Assembly: GCF_017921895.1 (NCBI RefSeq)
Contig: NZ_JAFIDN010000002.1
Location: 372,001-436,000 of the forward strand
Length of the DNA stretch: 64,000 bases
Source of the DNA: Natronogracilivirga saccharolytica
Lineage (GTDB): Bacteria; Bacteroidota; Rhodothermia; Balneolales; Natronogracilivirgulaceae
Direction: 5' to 3'
The number at the start of each line of letters is the position of its first letter. Positions within the stretch are counted from its first letter, which is position 1. Positions 47,462-55,532 of the stretch are shown here, piece by piece. Made by a program: the position numbers and the translations under genes. The notes under the pieces were generated by a model, which saw only the letters and a program-made list of their open reading frames with translations, ran no database searches and had not been told where the DNA came from.

Positions 47462-48391
47462 TCAGCGGAACACGAAAGGAGAATTGGCGCGAATGCCGAG
47501 TGTCAGCAGATGCGCTTCTTCCGGTTCGGCCGGGATGCCGCTGTCGTGGAGATATTCGTAGCTGAGCACAAGCCGGAACTCACCGCCGCTCCGGGGAAAC
47601 CGCCATCCGACGGAAGCGGAACGGTTCAGCCGCAGCCGGTCTTCCATATTAATGAGCTGCAGACGGGTTTCGGCGAACAGACTTTCCTCCTGCGGATTTG
47701 CATGCCAGTGCATGTGCAGGGTGGCCATATTCTGAAGATCGTTCCAGTCCGGACCGGTCTCTTCAAGTTCGCGGGGTGTTCGGCGGTCCCAGGTGATCAC
47801 ATACTGCTCAAATCCCAGCATCATCATAAGGTCATCTTCCCTGAGCAGACTTCCAAGGTGCTGGTAGCGCAGGATCATGCTGCTGAAAATGAGTGAGCGC
47901 TCCCTGCCGATGTCGAGGTTGTCGATGTCGTGCTTGCAGCGGTGCATGAAGCCAAGCTGAAGAAAGCCGGGGGAGAGGCGTGTGGTGTAGAGAAGTCCTT
48001 CTTCCCAGAAAATGGCCCTCGGATTGAAGTTGATGTCGTTGTGCGGGTCGGCGAGGAACTGGATCTGGCCGGTCAGCAGCATGGAAGAAGTGTCACCCTG
48101 ACGCCAGAGCTCCACATAGCCACCAAGATCCTGATACCACAGATGGTGATCATCGCTGCTCAGCGGGAAATTTCCGAACCCGGCCCAGCCTCCGAATGTG
48201 TGAAAAGCGCGGACATCCATGTCCGGCAGATGGTTCCGATCGTCAAGAAGCGGATTGATGATCAGTGAACGTGCTGCATGGCGCTGGGCACCGGCTTCCG
48301 GTGCCAAAACAAGAGCCGCAACCAGAAGCAGCAATTGAACGGCAGGACGGATTATTCCGGAAATCCCGGTTGGCGGATGCCGGAAGTGCAT
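47462..48391 (-). CDS. exported beta-barrel-like protein, not recognised
   Basis: 309 residues from ATG 48391, which follows the stop of the spermidine synthase gene and starts a signal peptide (PAVQLLLLVAALVLAPEAGA). The rest alternates amphipathic beta strands with Trp/Tyr girdles (AFHTFGGWAGFGNFPL, LTGQIQFLADPHNDINFNPR) and ends in Phe-Val-Phe-Arg, close to the aromatic end typical of outer-membrane barrels. FLADPHNDINFNPRAIFWEE looks like a conserved core. No function is proposed. Confidence 0.7.
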   Translation of the reverse strand: MHFRHPPTGISGIIRPAVQLLLLVAALVLAPEAGAQRHAARSLIINPLLDDRNHLPDMDVRAFHTFGGWAGFGNFPLSSDDHHLWYQDLGGYVELWRQGDTSSMLLTGQIQFLADPHNDINFNPRAIFWEEGLLYTTRLSPGFLQLGFMHRCKHDIDNLDIGRERSLIFSSMILRYQHLGSLLREDDLMMMLGFEQYVITWDRRTPRELEETGPDWNDLQNMATLHMHWHANPQEESLFAETRLQLINMEDRLRLNRSASVGWRFPRSGGEFRLVLSYEYLHDSGIPAEPEEAHLLTLGIRANSPFVFR

Positions 48392-48428
48392 GGAAGACCG
48401 CTGATCCCCGCAGTCGATGCCGGGTAAT

Positions 48429-49157
48429 TCAGACCTTGCGTCCGGCAAGGAACGTCCACGCTTCACGGAAAGATGGTATGAAAACCCGCTGTTCAACAAA
48501 ATCTGTGAAATGAGGTTTCAGAGCGTTTTCGATATCGCTCATAATGTCATCGCGTGCAATACCTGTCTCTTCATCAAACGCACGAGTTCCGCAACATTGC
48601 ATATTGAGCATTCCGCCCGGTTTAAGACTGTCCGCCACCTTCTTCATCAGATCGCTGAGAAACTCCGCGCGGGTCTGCCCCTCTCTGACCGGATCGATAG
48701 TGAGATCGTAAATCACACCGTCAAGCTGATCCTGAGAATCGATGTACTCAAATACATCACCGGCAATCACCTCGGCTTTGGGATGGGCGAACGCATCTCC
48801 GCACAGGCCGGGCAGATATTTGCGCGACAAACGCATGACCTCCTCATCTATATCGATCATTACCGCTTTTTCCAGTGCTCTGGACTGCTGGCGGTCGATC
48901 TCGAGAAGTTCGTGCAGGACGCCGCCGTCACCGCCGCCCAGTATGGCGACGCGTCCGAACGTGCCCAGCATGACAAGCGGACTGACCATGGCTACGTTGT
49001 AGGACCTGTCCGATTCGGATATCTGCAGGTCCTTATCTATAATGAGTTGGTGCCCGAACTTTTCATGATACCGGATTTCGATATCCTGCCAGGGACTGGT
49101 TGTCCGGGTGATAATTCTGGATTCGGCATCATTTACCGCTTTTTCGAATTCAGCCAT
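48429..49157 (-). CDS. speE: spermidine/polyamine synthase (SpeE-type)
   Basis: 242 residues. It has the aminopropyltransferase signature VAILGGGDGGVLHELLEI, the acidic strand end MIDIDEEVM, AGDVFEYI, and the catalytic region YDLTIDPVREGQ. It transfers an aminopropyl group from decarboxylated SAM to putrescine or a related amine. The N-terminal beta domain is short. The downstream barrel-like gene starts 37 bases after its stop, and mnmE diverges from it after 284 bases. Confidence 0.9.
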   Translation of the reverse strand: MAEFEKAVNDAESRIITRTTSPWQDIEIRYHEKFGHQLIIDKDLQISESDRSYNVAMVSPLVMLGTFGRVAILGGGDGGVLHELLEIDRQQSRALEKAVMIDIDEEVMRLSRKYLPGLCGDAFAHPKAEVIAGDVFEYIDSQDQLDGVIYDLTIDPVREGQTRAEFLSDLMKKVADSLKPGGMLNMQCCGTRAFDEETGIARDDIMSDIENALKPHFTDFVEQRVFIPSFREAWTFLAGRKV

Positions 49158-49441
49158 GTGTCAGCATAATTTGTGTTCAGGTATTGCGGTCGGTGTGGGG
49201 GTCCGGTCGATAAGACTGGCCGGCGCAGCTTCATCAGCAGTTGCAAAATACAACAAATAGTACCTGTATCACCGTTTTTCAGGTAACGAAAGGTACAAAA
49301 TCCGGCGCATATTCGCATATGCCGAGGTCAGGGTCTGGTTGCTTTGCGGGTATTGGACTGCTCCGTATTTTTCGTGACCTTACATTGTTTGTAAAAATGT
49401 ATTGTTTGTTTCTGAGTTATCCGTATGATCATTTCGAATCC

Positions 49442-50851
49442 ATGACGCAAGTGACCGAATCCCAAAAACCGGACATCAGCCAGAAACCGGCCATTGCCGC
49501 CATCGCCACAGCGCTGGGCGAAGCCGGTATTTCGGTGATACGAGTATCCGGTGAGCAGGCCATCGAAAAGGTGTCCCGGATTTTCCGGGGGAAAAAGCTG
49601 TCCGGACAGCCCACGCATACGGCTCATTTTGGACGCATTGCAGATGGAGACCGGATGATTGACGAGGTTGTTGCAACGATATTTCGGTCGCCGCGATCTT
49701 ATACCGGGGAGGATACAATCGAAATATCGTGCCACGGCGGTGTACTGGTGACCCAGGAGGTGCTGGAGGCGATACTGCGGCAGGATGTGCGTCATGCCGA
49801 CCCGGGGGAGTTTACACAGCGTGCGTTTCTGAACGGCAAGATGGAGTTGTCACAGGCCGAAGCGGTGGCGGATATGATCCACGCGCGCAGCCGGAAAGCG
49901 GTTGAGGCGGCCGGGCAGCAGCTTGATGGAGAGCTTGGCAGGCACGTGAAGGCCTTCCGGCAGCAGATCATCGATGCCACAGCGATGGTGGAGCTTGAGC
50001 TGGATTTCATCGAGGAGGATGTCGAGTTTGCCAACAAGGAACAATTGACCGGACTGCTTCGGGATGTGGACAGCGAGCTGGGACGGTTGCTTGAGACATA
50101 TGAATCGGGCCGGCTGGTGCGGCACGGGGTGCAGACGGTATTCGTGGGCCGTCCGAATGCCGGCAAGTCCACCCTGCTGAATACGCTGATGGGCAAAGAA
50201 CGGGCAATTGTGTCGGCAACGGCGGGCACCACCCGCGATGTCATCGATGCGGAATGGAGCTACGACGGACTCACCTTCACGCTGACCGACACGGCCGGAT
50301 TGCGGGAGACGGCAGACGAAATCGAGTCGGAGGGTGTCAGGCGATCCGAATCGGCAGTGACCCGGGCCGATCTGATCATCTATCTTAAAGACATATCCGA
50401 GCCGGTTGATGACGAAGAGCTGCGCCTGCTTGCACGGATCGAGAAGCGGGCCAAAGGCAGGGCTCTGCTGAAAGTGGGGACCAAGCTGGATCTGCTGACA
50501 TGTGCAGAAGCGGACAACGGCGGAGTTCCGGAATGGTGTGACATGGTGGTATCTGCCAGGGACGGCAGGGGGATGGATGAGCTCAAGCAGCGGATGCGCG
50601 CCGAAGTTTTGCAGAACCGGGAGATCGACACCGGCAAGCTGATGGTTACGTCCAGCCGTCATCGTGACGGACTCGAAAAAGCGCGGCATCACGTCCGGGA
50701 GGCGCTTCAGGGGCTCGAGGCCGGAATGACCGGAGACTTTCTTGCCATCGATCTGCGGGCGGCGCTCAACGAACTGGGTGCCATAACCGGTGAGATCACA
50801 ACCGAAGATCTTCTGGACTCCATATTTTCGCGGTTTTGCATCGGTAAATGA
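49442..50851 (+). CDS. mnmE: tRNA modification GTPase MnmE
   Basis: 469 residues from ATG 49442, where the tetrahydrofolate-binding domain begins; the frame extends upstream without homology. Works with MnmG to modify U34 of certain tRNAs. The N-terminal region shows SVIRVSGEQA and DPGEFTQRAFLNGKMELSQA EAV. The G domain shows G1 GRPNAGKST, G2 TTRDVI and G3 DTAGLRET. G4 reads TKLD instead of NKxD. The catalytic cysteine tail FCIGK is intact. Both family domains are complete. Confidence 0.96.
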   Translation: MTQVTESQKPDISQKPAIAAIATALGEAGISVIRVSGEQAIEKVSRIFRGKKLSGQPTHTAHFGRIADGDRMIDEVVATIFRSPRSYTGEDTIEISCHGGVLVTQEVLEAILRQDVRHADPGEFTQRAFLNGKMELSQAEAVADMIHARSRKAVEAAGQQLDGELGRHVKAFRQQIIDATAMVELELDFIEEDVEFANKEQLTGLLRDVDSELGRLLETYESGRLVRHGVQTVFVGRPNAGKSTLLNTLMGKERAIVSATAGTTRDVIDAEWSYDGLTFTLTDTAGLRETADEIESEGVRRSESAVTRADLIIYLKDISEPVDDEELRLLARIEKRAKGRALLKVGTKLDLLTCAEADNGGVPEWCDMVVSARDGRGMDELKQRMRAEVLQNREIDTGKLMVTSSRHRDGLEKARHHVREALQGLEAGMTGDFLAIDLRAALNELGAITGEITTEDLLDSIFSRFCIGK

Positions 50852-51023
50852 CCGGTGATGCCGGTTTCTTATCCCGGAGCAAAAGGCCTGTAGGGAAATC
50901 CCTTACAAAGATATCAGATTAAGTATTACAAAATAATACTATTTACTCTCATATTTTTAGATCGGCAGTGGGAAGCCTGTAACTGCTTATAAAAATTACA
51001 ACTAAAGTATTTAATTGAATGCC

Positions 51024-52313
51024 ATGAAAAAAATAATCGTAACGATCATAACAGTGACATTTCTGGTTGGATTGTCTGTTCATACTGCTGACGCGCAAAA
51101 ACCCGAATATGACAGAAAAGGGATCGAAATAGGATCAACAGATAATCTTCAATTTACACTTGGCTTGCATTCCGTCGGAAGAGTTCAGGTTCTTTCACAA
51201 GACAATGTCAGAGTCTGGGATGATGGTGACTGGGTTACTCCGGACGAAAATCTGCACGGTATGCAAACATCCTTTGCAAACCTGGAGTTTAACATGACCA
51301 TCGGTGACAATGATATCGATGTGTTTTTTGACGGGCTCCTCGCTACACAGCGCCATCCAAGCCAGTGGTGGGGAAACCAAGGGTATATGTACATCCGGAA
51401 TATCCCGGGGAATTCATTTTTAACAGCCCTGAACCCTGTTCTTGAATACATAGACATTAAAGCAGGTAACTTTTTTGTCAACTTTGGTGAACACCAGTTC
51501 ACAAGAACCATTAATGCTGATGCTCACAGAAATCCATTGGTGGGCAACCCTGTTCTTTCCCCGTTAGGAGCCGAACCGGGTATGGAAATTTATCATAAAG
51601 GCCCCGGTTATGGACTGATGGTTGGTGGTGGAATCGGTGCTCCTGAGCAGGATTTTCAGGATGCCCGGAGTTACAGCTTCCGAACCAAAGCGTGGCTGGA
51701 CATGATTGACGGCGTATATCTCTCCGGATCTTTCTATACCGTTAACCATGATGCAGGCGTGTTAAGAGGTACTAACCTTTTCCGCAGAGAGCGTCATGGT
51801 TCATCCTACGGAGCAACATGGAACCTGAATAATGATGGCTCGGGAGCCGGTGAAGGACCCGGTCAGGGACGACCCGGTGTCGGGCAGGAAACTACTGCAT
51901 GGGAGGCAAATGCCATATTCAACCTGTTTGAGGGTAACAGAATATCTGCTCTGTTCGGTATGGCTACGGACGTAGGCCCTAACCCCGATAACTTTAATGA
52001 AGAAGGCGAGGAAGAGTGGAGCTATTATTCTGTAGAGACACGTCAATTTCTGAATGAAAACTTCTACCTTGCCGGACGATACAGCGCCATTGATTACAGC
52101 AAGTTTATGACTACGGACAATGATGGGAGTGTATCCCGGATTCAGGCCGGCTTCGGAACCTTTATTACGGATAACATTCTTCTGAAAGGAGAGTATGTTT
52201 ACCAGTCGGCTTCCGGTTTCCAGGAAGGAACCACTGGAGTTGTTACCAGTGTGGATGTCGGGCAGGACCCGTCATTTCAGGGGGTAATACTTGAAGTGGG
52301 TGTTAGCTTCTGA
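51024..52313 (+). CDS. porin-like outer-membrane barrel protein
   Basis: 429 residues from ATG 51024; a TTG at 51015 would add three. A signal peptide (MKKIIVTIITVTFLVGLSVH TADAQ) is followed by repeated amphipathic strands and an aromatic C-terminus (VILEVGVSF), as in outer-membrane porins. Loops contain Gly/Pro-rich sequence (EGPGQGRPGVG). Codon use is more AT-leaning than its neighbours. No substrate is indicated. A rho-independent terminator follows directly. Confidence 0.8.
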   Translation: MKKIIVTIITVTFLVGLSVHTADAQKPEYDRKGIEIGSTDNLQFTLGLHSVGRVQVLSQDNVRVWDDGDWVTPDENLHGMQTSFANLEFNMTIGDNDIDVFFDGLLATQRHPSQWWGNQGYMYIRNIPGNSFLTALNPVLEYIDIKAGNFFVNFGEHQFTRTINADAHRNPLVGNPVLSPLGAEPGMEIYHKGPGYGLMVGGGIGAPEQDFQDARSYSFRTKAWLDMIDGVYLSGSFYTVNHDAGVLRGTNLFRRERHGSSYGATWNLNNDGSGAGEGPGQGRPGVGQETTAWEANAIFNLFEGNRISALFGMATDVGPNPDNFNEEGEEEWSYYSVETRQFLNENFYLAGRYSAIDYSKFMTTDNDGSVSRIQAGFGTFITDNILLKGEYVYQSASGFQEGTTGVVTSVDVGQDPSFQGVILEVGVSF

Positions 52314-52636
52314 TATATCTTAAAAATTCAGTCTGATTATTTAAAAAGGTCACCGGCCGTAATAGCCGGGTGGCCTTTTTTTGTTGTTTCTCATCACTCC
52401 GGGGACGTACCGGATAGCTGTGGTTTTGAGTATTTGTAAATTATTATTAATAATGACTTAAAGCATATCACAAATAATAATAGCAGCTATCCATAATGTG
52501 TCCCCGGGTACAGTCATACCAGAGACGAGATAACGGCTTCACTATGCATTGCCATCACATCCTGCTATCATCTTTGTAGAGGGGAGTCAGGGAGACAGGG
52601 AATTCGGGTCACATTGAAACGAATACCGGAGGTTTC
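52314..52636. other. 323-base intergenic region
   Basis: Contains the terminator of the porin-like gene (52346-52383) and then AT-rich sequence with no ORF. The GGAGG at 52629-52633 belongs to the ATG at 52637 of the split surface-protein gene. Confidence 0.6.
52346..52383 (+). terminator. rho-independent terminator after the porin-like gene
   Basis: AGGTCACC-GGC pairs with GCCGGGTGGCCT around a short CGTAATA loop (one mismatch and a one-base bulge), followed by seven T residues. It is 33 bases after the stop codon. Confidence 0.8.
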
Positions 52637-52670
52637 ATGCGTTTGAGTTACATTGTTTTATACATTTTTC

Positions 52671-52677
52671 TTTTTTT
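52671..52677 (+). repeat. T7 homopolymer at the 5' frame break of the surface-protein gene
   Basis: Seven T residues separate the start ATG at 52637 from the main frame that opens at 52678. One more T would join the two frames, putting a signal peptide on the protein. Confidence 0.7.
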
Positions 52678-53976
52678 ATGGGGACGGGCTTTAACACAGT
52701 ACAGGCACAGAGTGATGATCCCTTTATCACCGTCTGGAAAACCGATAATGAGGGTGAATCAGATGATAATGAGATAACCATACCGGGCCAGGGGATCGAT
52801 TATCCGATACAATGGGTGCAGGTCCAAAGAGATCGCCTGCAAATTTGGCGGGAGGTAGACGGAGGTCACTCCGGTAGTGAAACCGGCTCCGGTACTCACA
52901 CCATCGAATTTCCGGAGGCCGGATTCTATATGGTAAGCATTGGCGACGGTTTCAGAAGAATCAATTTTAGTCATGAAAGTGACAGGCTTAAAATTGTGGA
53001 TGTCACCCAGTGGGGCGATATCGAATGGACAACCATGAACAGTGCTTTTCCGGGTGCAGAAAACCTGAGTATTACCGCTACCGATGCGCCTGACCTGTCA
53101 CAGGTTACGGATATGACCCGGATGTTCCGGAACGCTGAATCTTTCAATGGTGACATCGGTCACTGGGATACCGGCAATGTCGAGACCATGAACCGGATGT
53201 TCAAAAGAGCTGACTCGTTCAACCAGGACATCGGCGGATGGTACACAGCCGAAATCACCAGTATGTTTGAGGTTTTCATGGGAGCCGAATCATTTAACGG
53301 AGACATAAGCAATTGGGATACCAGAAATGTCACACACATGAACGAAATGTTTAAAGGTGCCGAAACCTTTGATCAGGATTTTGGTTTTTGGAATACCGGG
53401 CAAGTAGAAACAATGTCGGGAATGTTCTCAGAGGCGGTTTCCTTCGACCAGGATATCGGCAATCTTGATGTCAGGGATGTCCAGGACATGGAAAACATGC
53501 TGGACGGATCGGGTCTCTCGGTCGATAATTACGATAACACACTCGCCGGTTGGGCTCAGCAGCAGGTCCAGCCGGATGTGATCCTGGGTGCAGAAGGACT
53601 TTATTACTGTCATTCGGCAGAAGAGCGGCAACATCTTGTAGATGAATTTGACTGGACCATCAATGATGCTGGGATATCGGTGTATTGTGAAAAACCCGGA
53701 CCAGTCGTGTTGGTTGACCCGGGCGACGAAGATCCTATTGAACCCGATGCCGTAACATTTACCTGGAATGTCCCTCAGGCAGGTGTTGAGCAGTACGGAT
53801 TTGAACTGGCCGGTGACGAGTCTTTTGATGCGTTGGTTATCGACTCGGTGACTACTGATACCACCATCACTCTGAACGATCTGGAGTCGGAATCGATCTA
53901 CTACTGGCGGGTCCGGGGCGAAAACGACACCGGCCGGGGGGGGCTATCTGGTGCGGATGCAGACGGCAGGCTATAG
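52678..53976 (+). CDS. DUF285 25-residue-repeat surface protein, split by homopolymer frameshifts
   Basis: 432 residues in the open frame. Residues 13-125 form a beta-rich head, residues 151-275 five 25-residue DUF285 units (pattern SFNGDIxxWDTxNVxxMxxMF), and about 345-425 a fibronectin-III-like domain ending in YYWRVRGENDTGRGG. The head starts right after VQAQ, a good signal-cleavage site, but the hydrophobic part that should precede it (starting MRLSYIVLYIF) is encoded in another frame from ATG 52637 with GGAGG at 52629-52633. At the 3' end, the G8 tract at 53936-53943 leads to a stop at 53976. With seven G the frame would read YLVRMQTAGYSDVKKITLVK to a stop at 54007, matching the end of T9SS sorting domains. 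Both breaks are at homopolymers. It may be phase-variable, a pseudogene, or an assembly error. Confidence 0.75.
   Translation: MGTGFNTVQAQSDDPFITVWKTDNEGESDDNEITIPGQGIDYPIQWVQVQRDRLQIWREVDGGHSGSETGSGTHTIEFPEAGFYMVSIGDGFRRINFSHESDRLKIVDVTQWGDIEWTTMNSAFPGAENLSITATDAPDLSQVTDMTRMFRNAESFNGDIGHWDTGNVETMNRMFKRADSFNQDIGGWYTAEITSMFEVFMGAESFNGDISNWDTRNVTHMNEMFKGAETFDQDFGFWNTGQVETMSGMFSEAVSFDQDIGNLDVRDVQDMENMLDGSGLSVDNYDNTLAGWAQQQVQPDVILGAEGLYYCHSAEERQHLVDEFDWTINDAGISVYCEKPGPVVLVDPGDEDPIEPDAVTFTWNVPQAGVEQYGFELAGDESFDALVIDSVTTDTTITLNDLESESIYYWRVRGENDTGRGGLSGADADGRL
53936..53943 (+). repeat. G8 homopolymer at the 3' frame break of the surface-protein gene
   Basis: Eight G residues precede the point where the main frame departs from a T9SS-like C-terminal tail. 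Removal of one G, or addition of two, restores the tail. Confidence 0.75.
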
Positions 53977-54007
53977 CGATGTGAAAAAAATAACGCTTGT
54001 TAAGTAG

Positions 54008-54300
54008 ATGACGGCGATGTTCCGGCATCCAGCGCTGTGTCAATAGATTTTTTTGTTAGAAAGTGTTAATCCGTTGGCGGGTTGCCGGTTAAAACCTTTT
54101 TGTATTTCAAAATATGACCGAATTGAGTTGCAGGCGCAGATTAGGCAATCTTAATTAAGCTAATTTAACTTGTAATGGACAAGGTTTTCGTCGTTTATTT
54201 GTGATCAAAATGATCATATGCATAATCGCTGTGGTCAAGCAATTGCCGATGTTCCGCAGTTATTGCAAGCTTTTGAGTATTTCATATTTACCAAACGAAA
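54008..54300. other. 293-base region before the curlin-repeat gene
   Basis: AT-rich, no gene. It contains the inverted repeat TGATCA-AAA-TGATCA at 54202-54216, about 85 bases before the curlin start codon, which may be a regulator site. The remainder shows nothing else that I can support. Confidence 0.5.
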
Positions 54301-55188
54301 ATGAAAAAACCACTGTCCACACTTTTTACCTCCCTGTTGCTGTTTGCGTTTACTCCGCATGGAAATGAGGCGGAGATCGAACAAATTGGTGACGGAAATG
54401 AAATCGGGATCGAGCAAATCGGGTCCGGTCATTCCGCGTTCATCACACAGATCGGGAATGATAACGTTGCGGACATAGAACAGATGGGTGCGTCTCATGA
54501 AGCCCGTGTTTCACAGGAAGGCAGTCATGAAGTGCATATTGAGCAGGCTGGTACCGGCAATCAGGCCTTTGTAGAACAGGTTTCCGGTCAGGGTAGCAGT
54601 GGTGGTGACGGGAACTGGCCGGGCAACTCCAGTCCGTTTGCTTTTCAGGGTGGAGGAGCTGCCGGTGACGGATCATCGTTTGCTCACATCGAACAGGTAG
54701 GCGAGCAGAATGTCGCTTCAGTTACTCAGGAGGGTTCACACTTTGCTGATATTTATCAGGATGGAACCGGCAACGCTGTTTCACTGACCCAGGTCGGTGG
54801 CGCTTCGGGCGAAGGTTCGGCAGGAAATCCCGGCAACGCCAATCCGCCGCCCTTTTCCGGCGGCAATTTCCCGGGCAATGCCAATCCGCCTCCATTTTCC
54901 GGAGGAGCTGAAACTTTCGCGGCATATGCAGAGCTTCATCAGGAAGGGCATGATAACCTGATTGACCTCCATCAGGAAGGCAGCCATTATGCCGAAATAA
55001 CTCAGATTGGAGAAGGCAATCAGGCTAATGTGAACCAGTTGTGGGGTGACGGCAATGGCGGGTCCCATGCGGATATTTACCAGCACGGAATGTCCAATAT
55101 GGCAGACGTAACTCAGTATGGAGGCGGCCATTCAGTGATCATCGAGCAGTTCGGAAATGGCAATTCAGCCACTGTGATCCAGCGATAA
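54301..55188 (+). CDS. curlin-repeat (CsgA/B-like) amyloid-type protein
   Basis: 295 residues. A signal peptide (MKKPLSTLFTSLLLFAFTPH) leads into repeats of the curlin pattern x-Q-x-G-x2-N, for instance IEQIGDGNEIGIEQIGSGHS, IEQAGTGNQAFVEQV and ITQIGEGNQANVNQ. About eight to nine repeat blocks occur, interrupted by two Gly/Pro-rich linkers; one has GNANPPPFSGG twice in a row. Curli subunits form extracellular amyloid fibres that bind surfaces and matrix. No csgE, csgF or csgG is in the window, so export may rely on genes elsewhere. A structured 3' region and terminator follow. Confidence 0.88.
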   Translation: MKKPLSTLFTSLLLFAFTPHGNEAEIEQIGDGNEIGIEQIGSGHSAFITQIGNDNVADIEQMGASHEARVSQEGSHEVHIEQAGTGNQAFVEQVSGQGSSGGDGNWPGNSSPFAFQGGGAAGDGSSFAHIEQVGEQNVASVTQEGSHFADIYQDGTGNAVSLTQVGGASGEGSAGNPGNANPPPFSGGNFPGNANPPPFSGGAETFAAYAELHQEGHDNLIDLHQEGSHYAEITQIGEGNQANVNQLWGDGNGGSHADIYQHGMSNMADVTQYGGGHSVIIEQFGNGNSATVIQR

Positions 55189-55228
55189 CCGTCCGGTTAA
55201 TGCAAGGTATGATTTAAGCCGGATGTCG

Positions 55229-55276
55229 GGAACAGGCAGCAATACCGACGATCAGTTGATGATCATTGCCTGTTCC
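55229..55276 (+). repeat. stable 3' hairpin after the curlin gene
   Basis: GGAACAGGC (55229-55237) and GCCTGTTCC (55268-55276) are perfect inverted copies around a 30-base loop that has inner TGATGATCA symmetry. No T-run follows, so it is more likely a 3' stabilising or processing structure than a terminator. Confidence 0.5.
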
Positions 55277-55295
55277 GATTTATCAGATTGAAAAC

Positions 55296-55331
55296 AAAAC
55301 CTGATTTCGTAATCCGGAGTCGGGTTTTTTT
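55296..55331 (+). terminator. probable terminator of the curlin gene
   Basis: AAAACCTGA pairs with TCGGGTTTT (one T-G wobble) around a 15-base loop, and the T-run continues. It lies 108 bases after the curlin stop. Confidence 0.6.
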
Positions 55332-55407
55332 ATGTGCTGATCTTTGCAGGGTTATGTTGCCAATCAGTACAATTGCTTTAAGTAAAGTTGTAATGATATA
55401 TAAAATA

Positions 55408-55444
55408 AAAGCCTTGCCGATGATAATATCGGCAAGGCTTTTTC
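55408..55444. terminator. perfect bidirectional terminator, mainly for the rhodopsin gene
   Basis: AAAGCCTTGCCGAT (55408-55421) and ATCGGCAAGGCTTT (55428-55441) form a 14-bp perfect stem with a 6-base loop. A T-run follows in each direction; on the minus strand it is the longer TTTTATTTTA, fitting the rhodopsin gene that ends at 55533. Confidence 0.85.
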
Positions 55445-55532
55445 AAAAACCGGGTAACCGGGTTAGCTCTGTTGAAATCAAATTGATGTCATAGAAAACA
55501 AATCGGTTAATGCAGGATACCCGCTTTTTGTA

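Larger units (their letters stand above)
55189..55532. other. 344-base convergent region with three hairpins
   Basis: Between the curlin gene and the end of the rhodopsin gene. Hairpins at 55229-55276, 55296-55331 and 55408-55441 are listed separately. The remaining bases show no ORF. Confidence 0.6.

Noticed and set aside
49850-50692. 280-codon minus-strand frame over mnmE
   Set aside because: Shadow of the well-supported MnmE frame.
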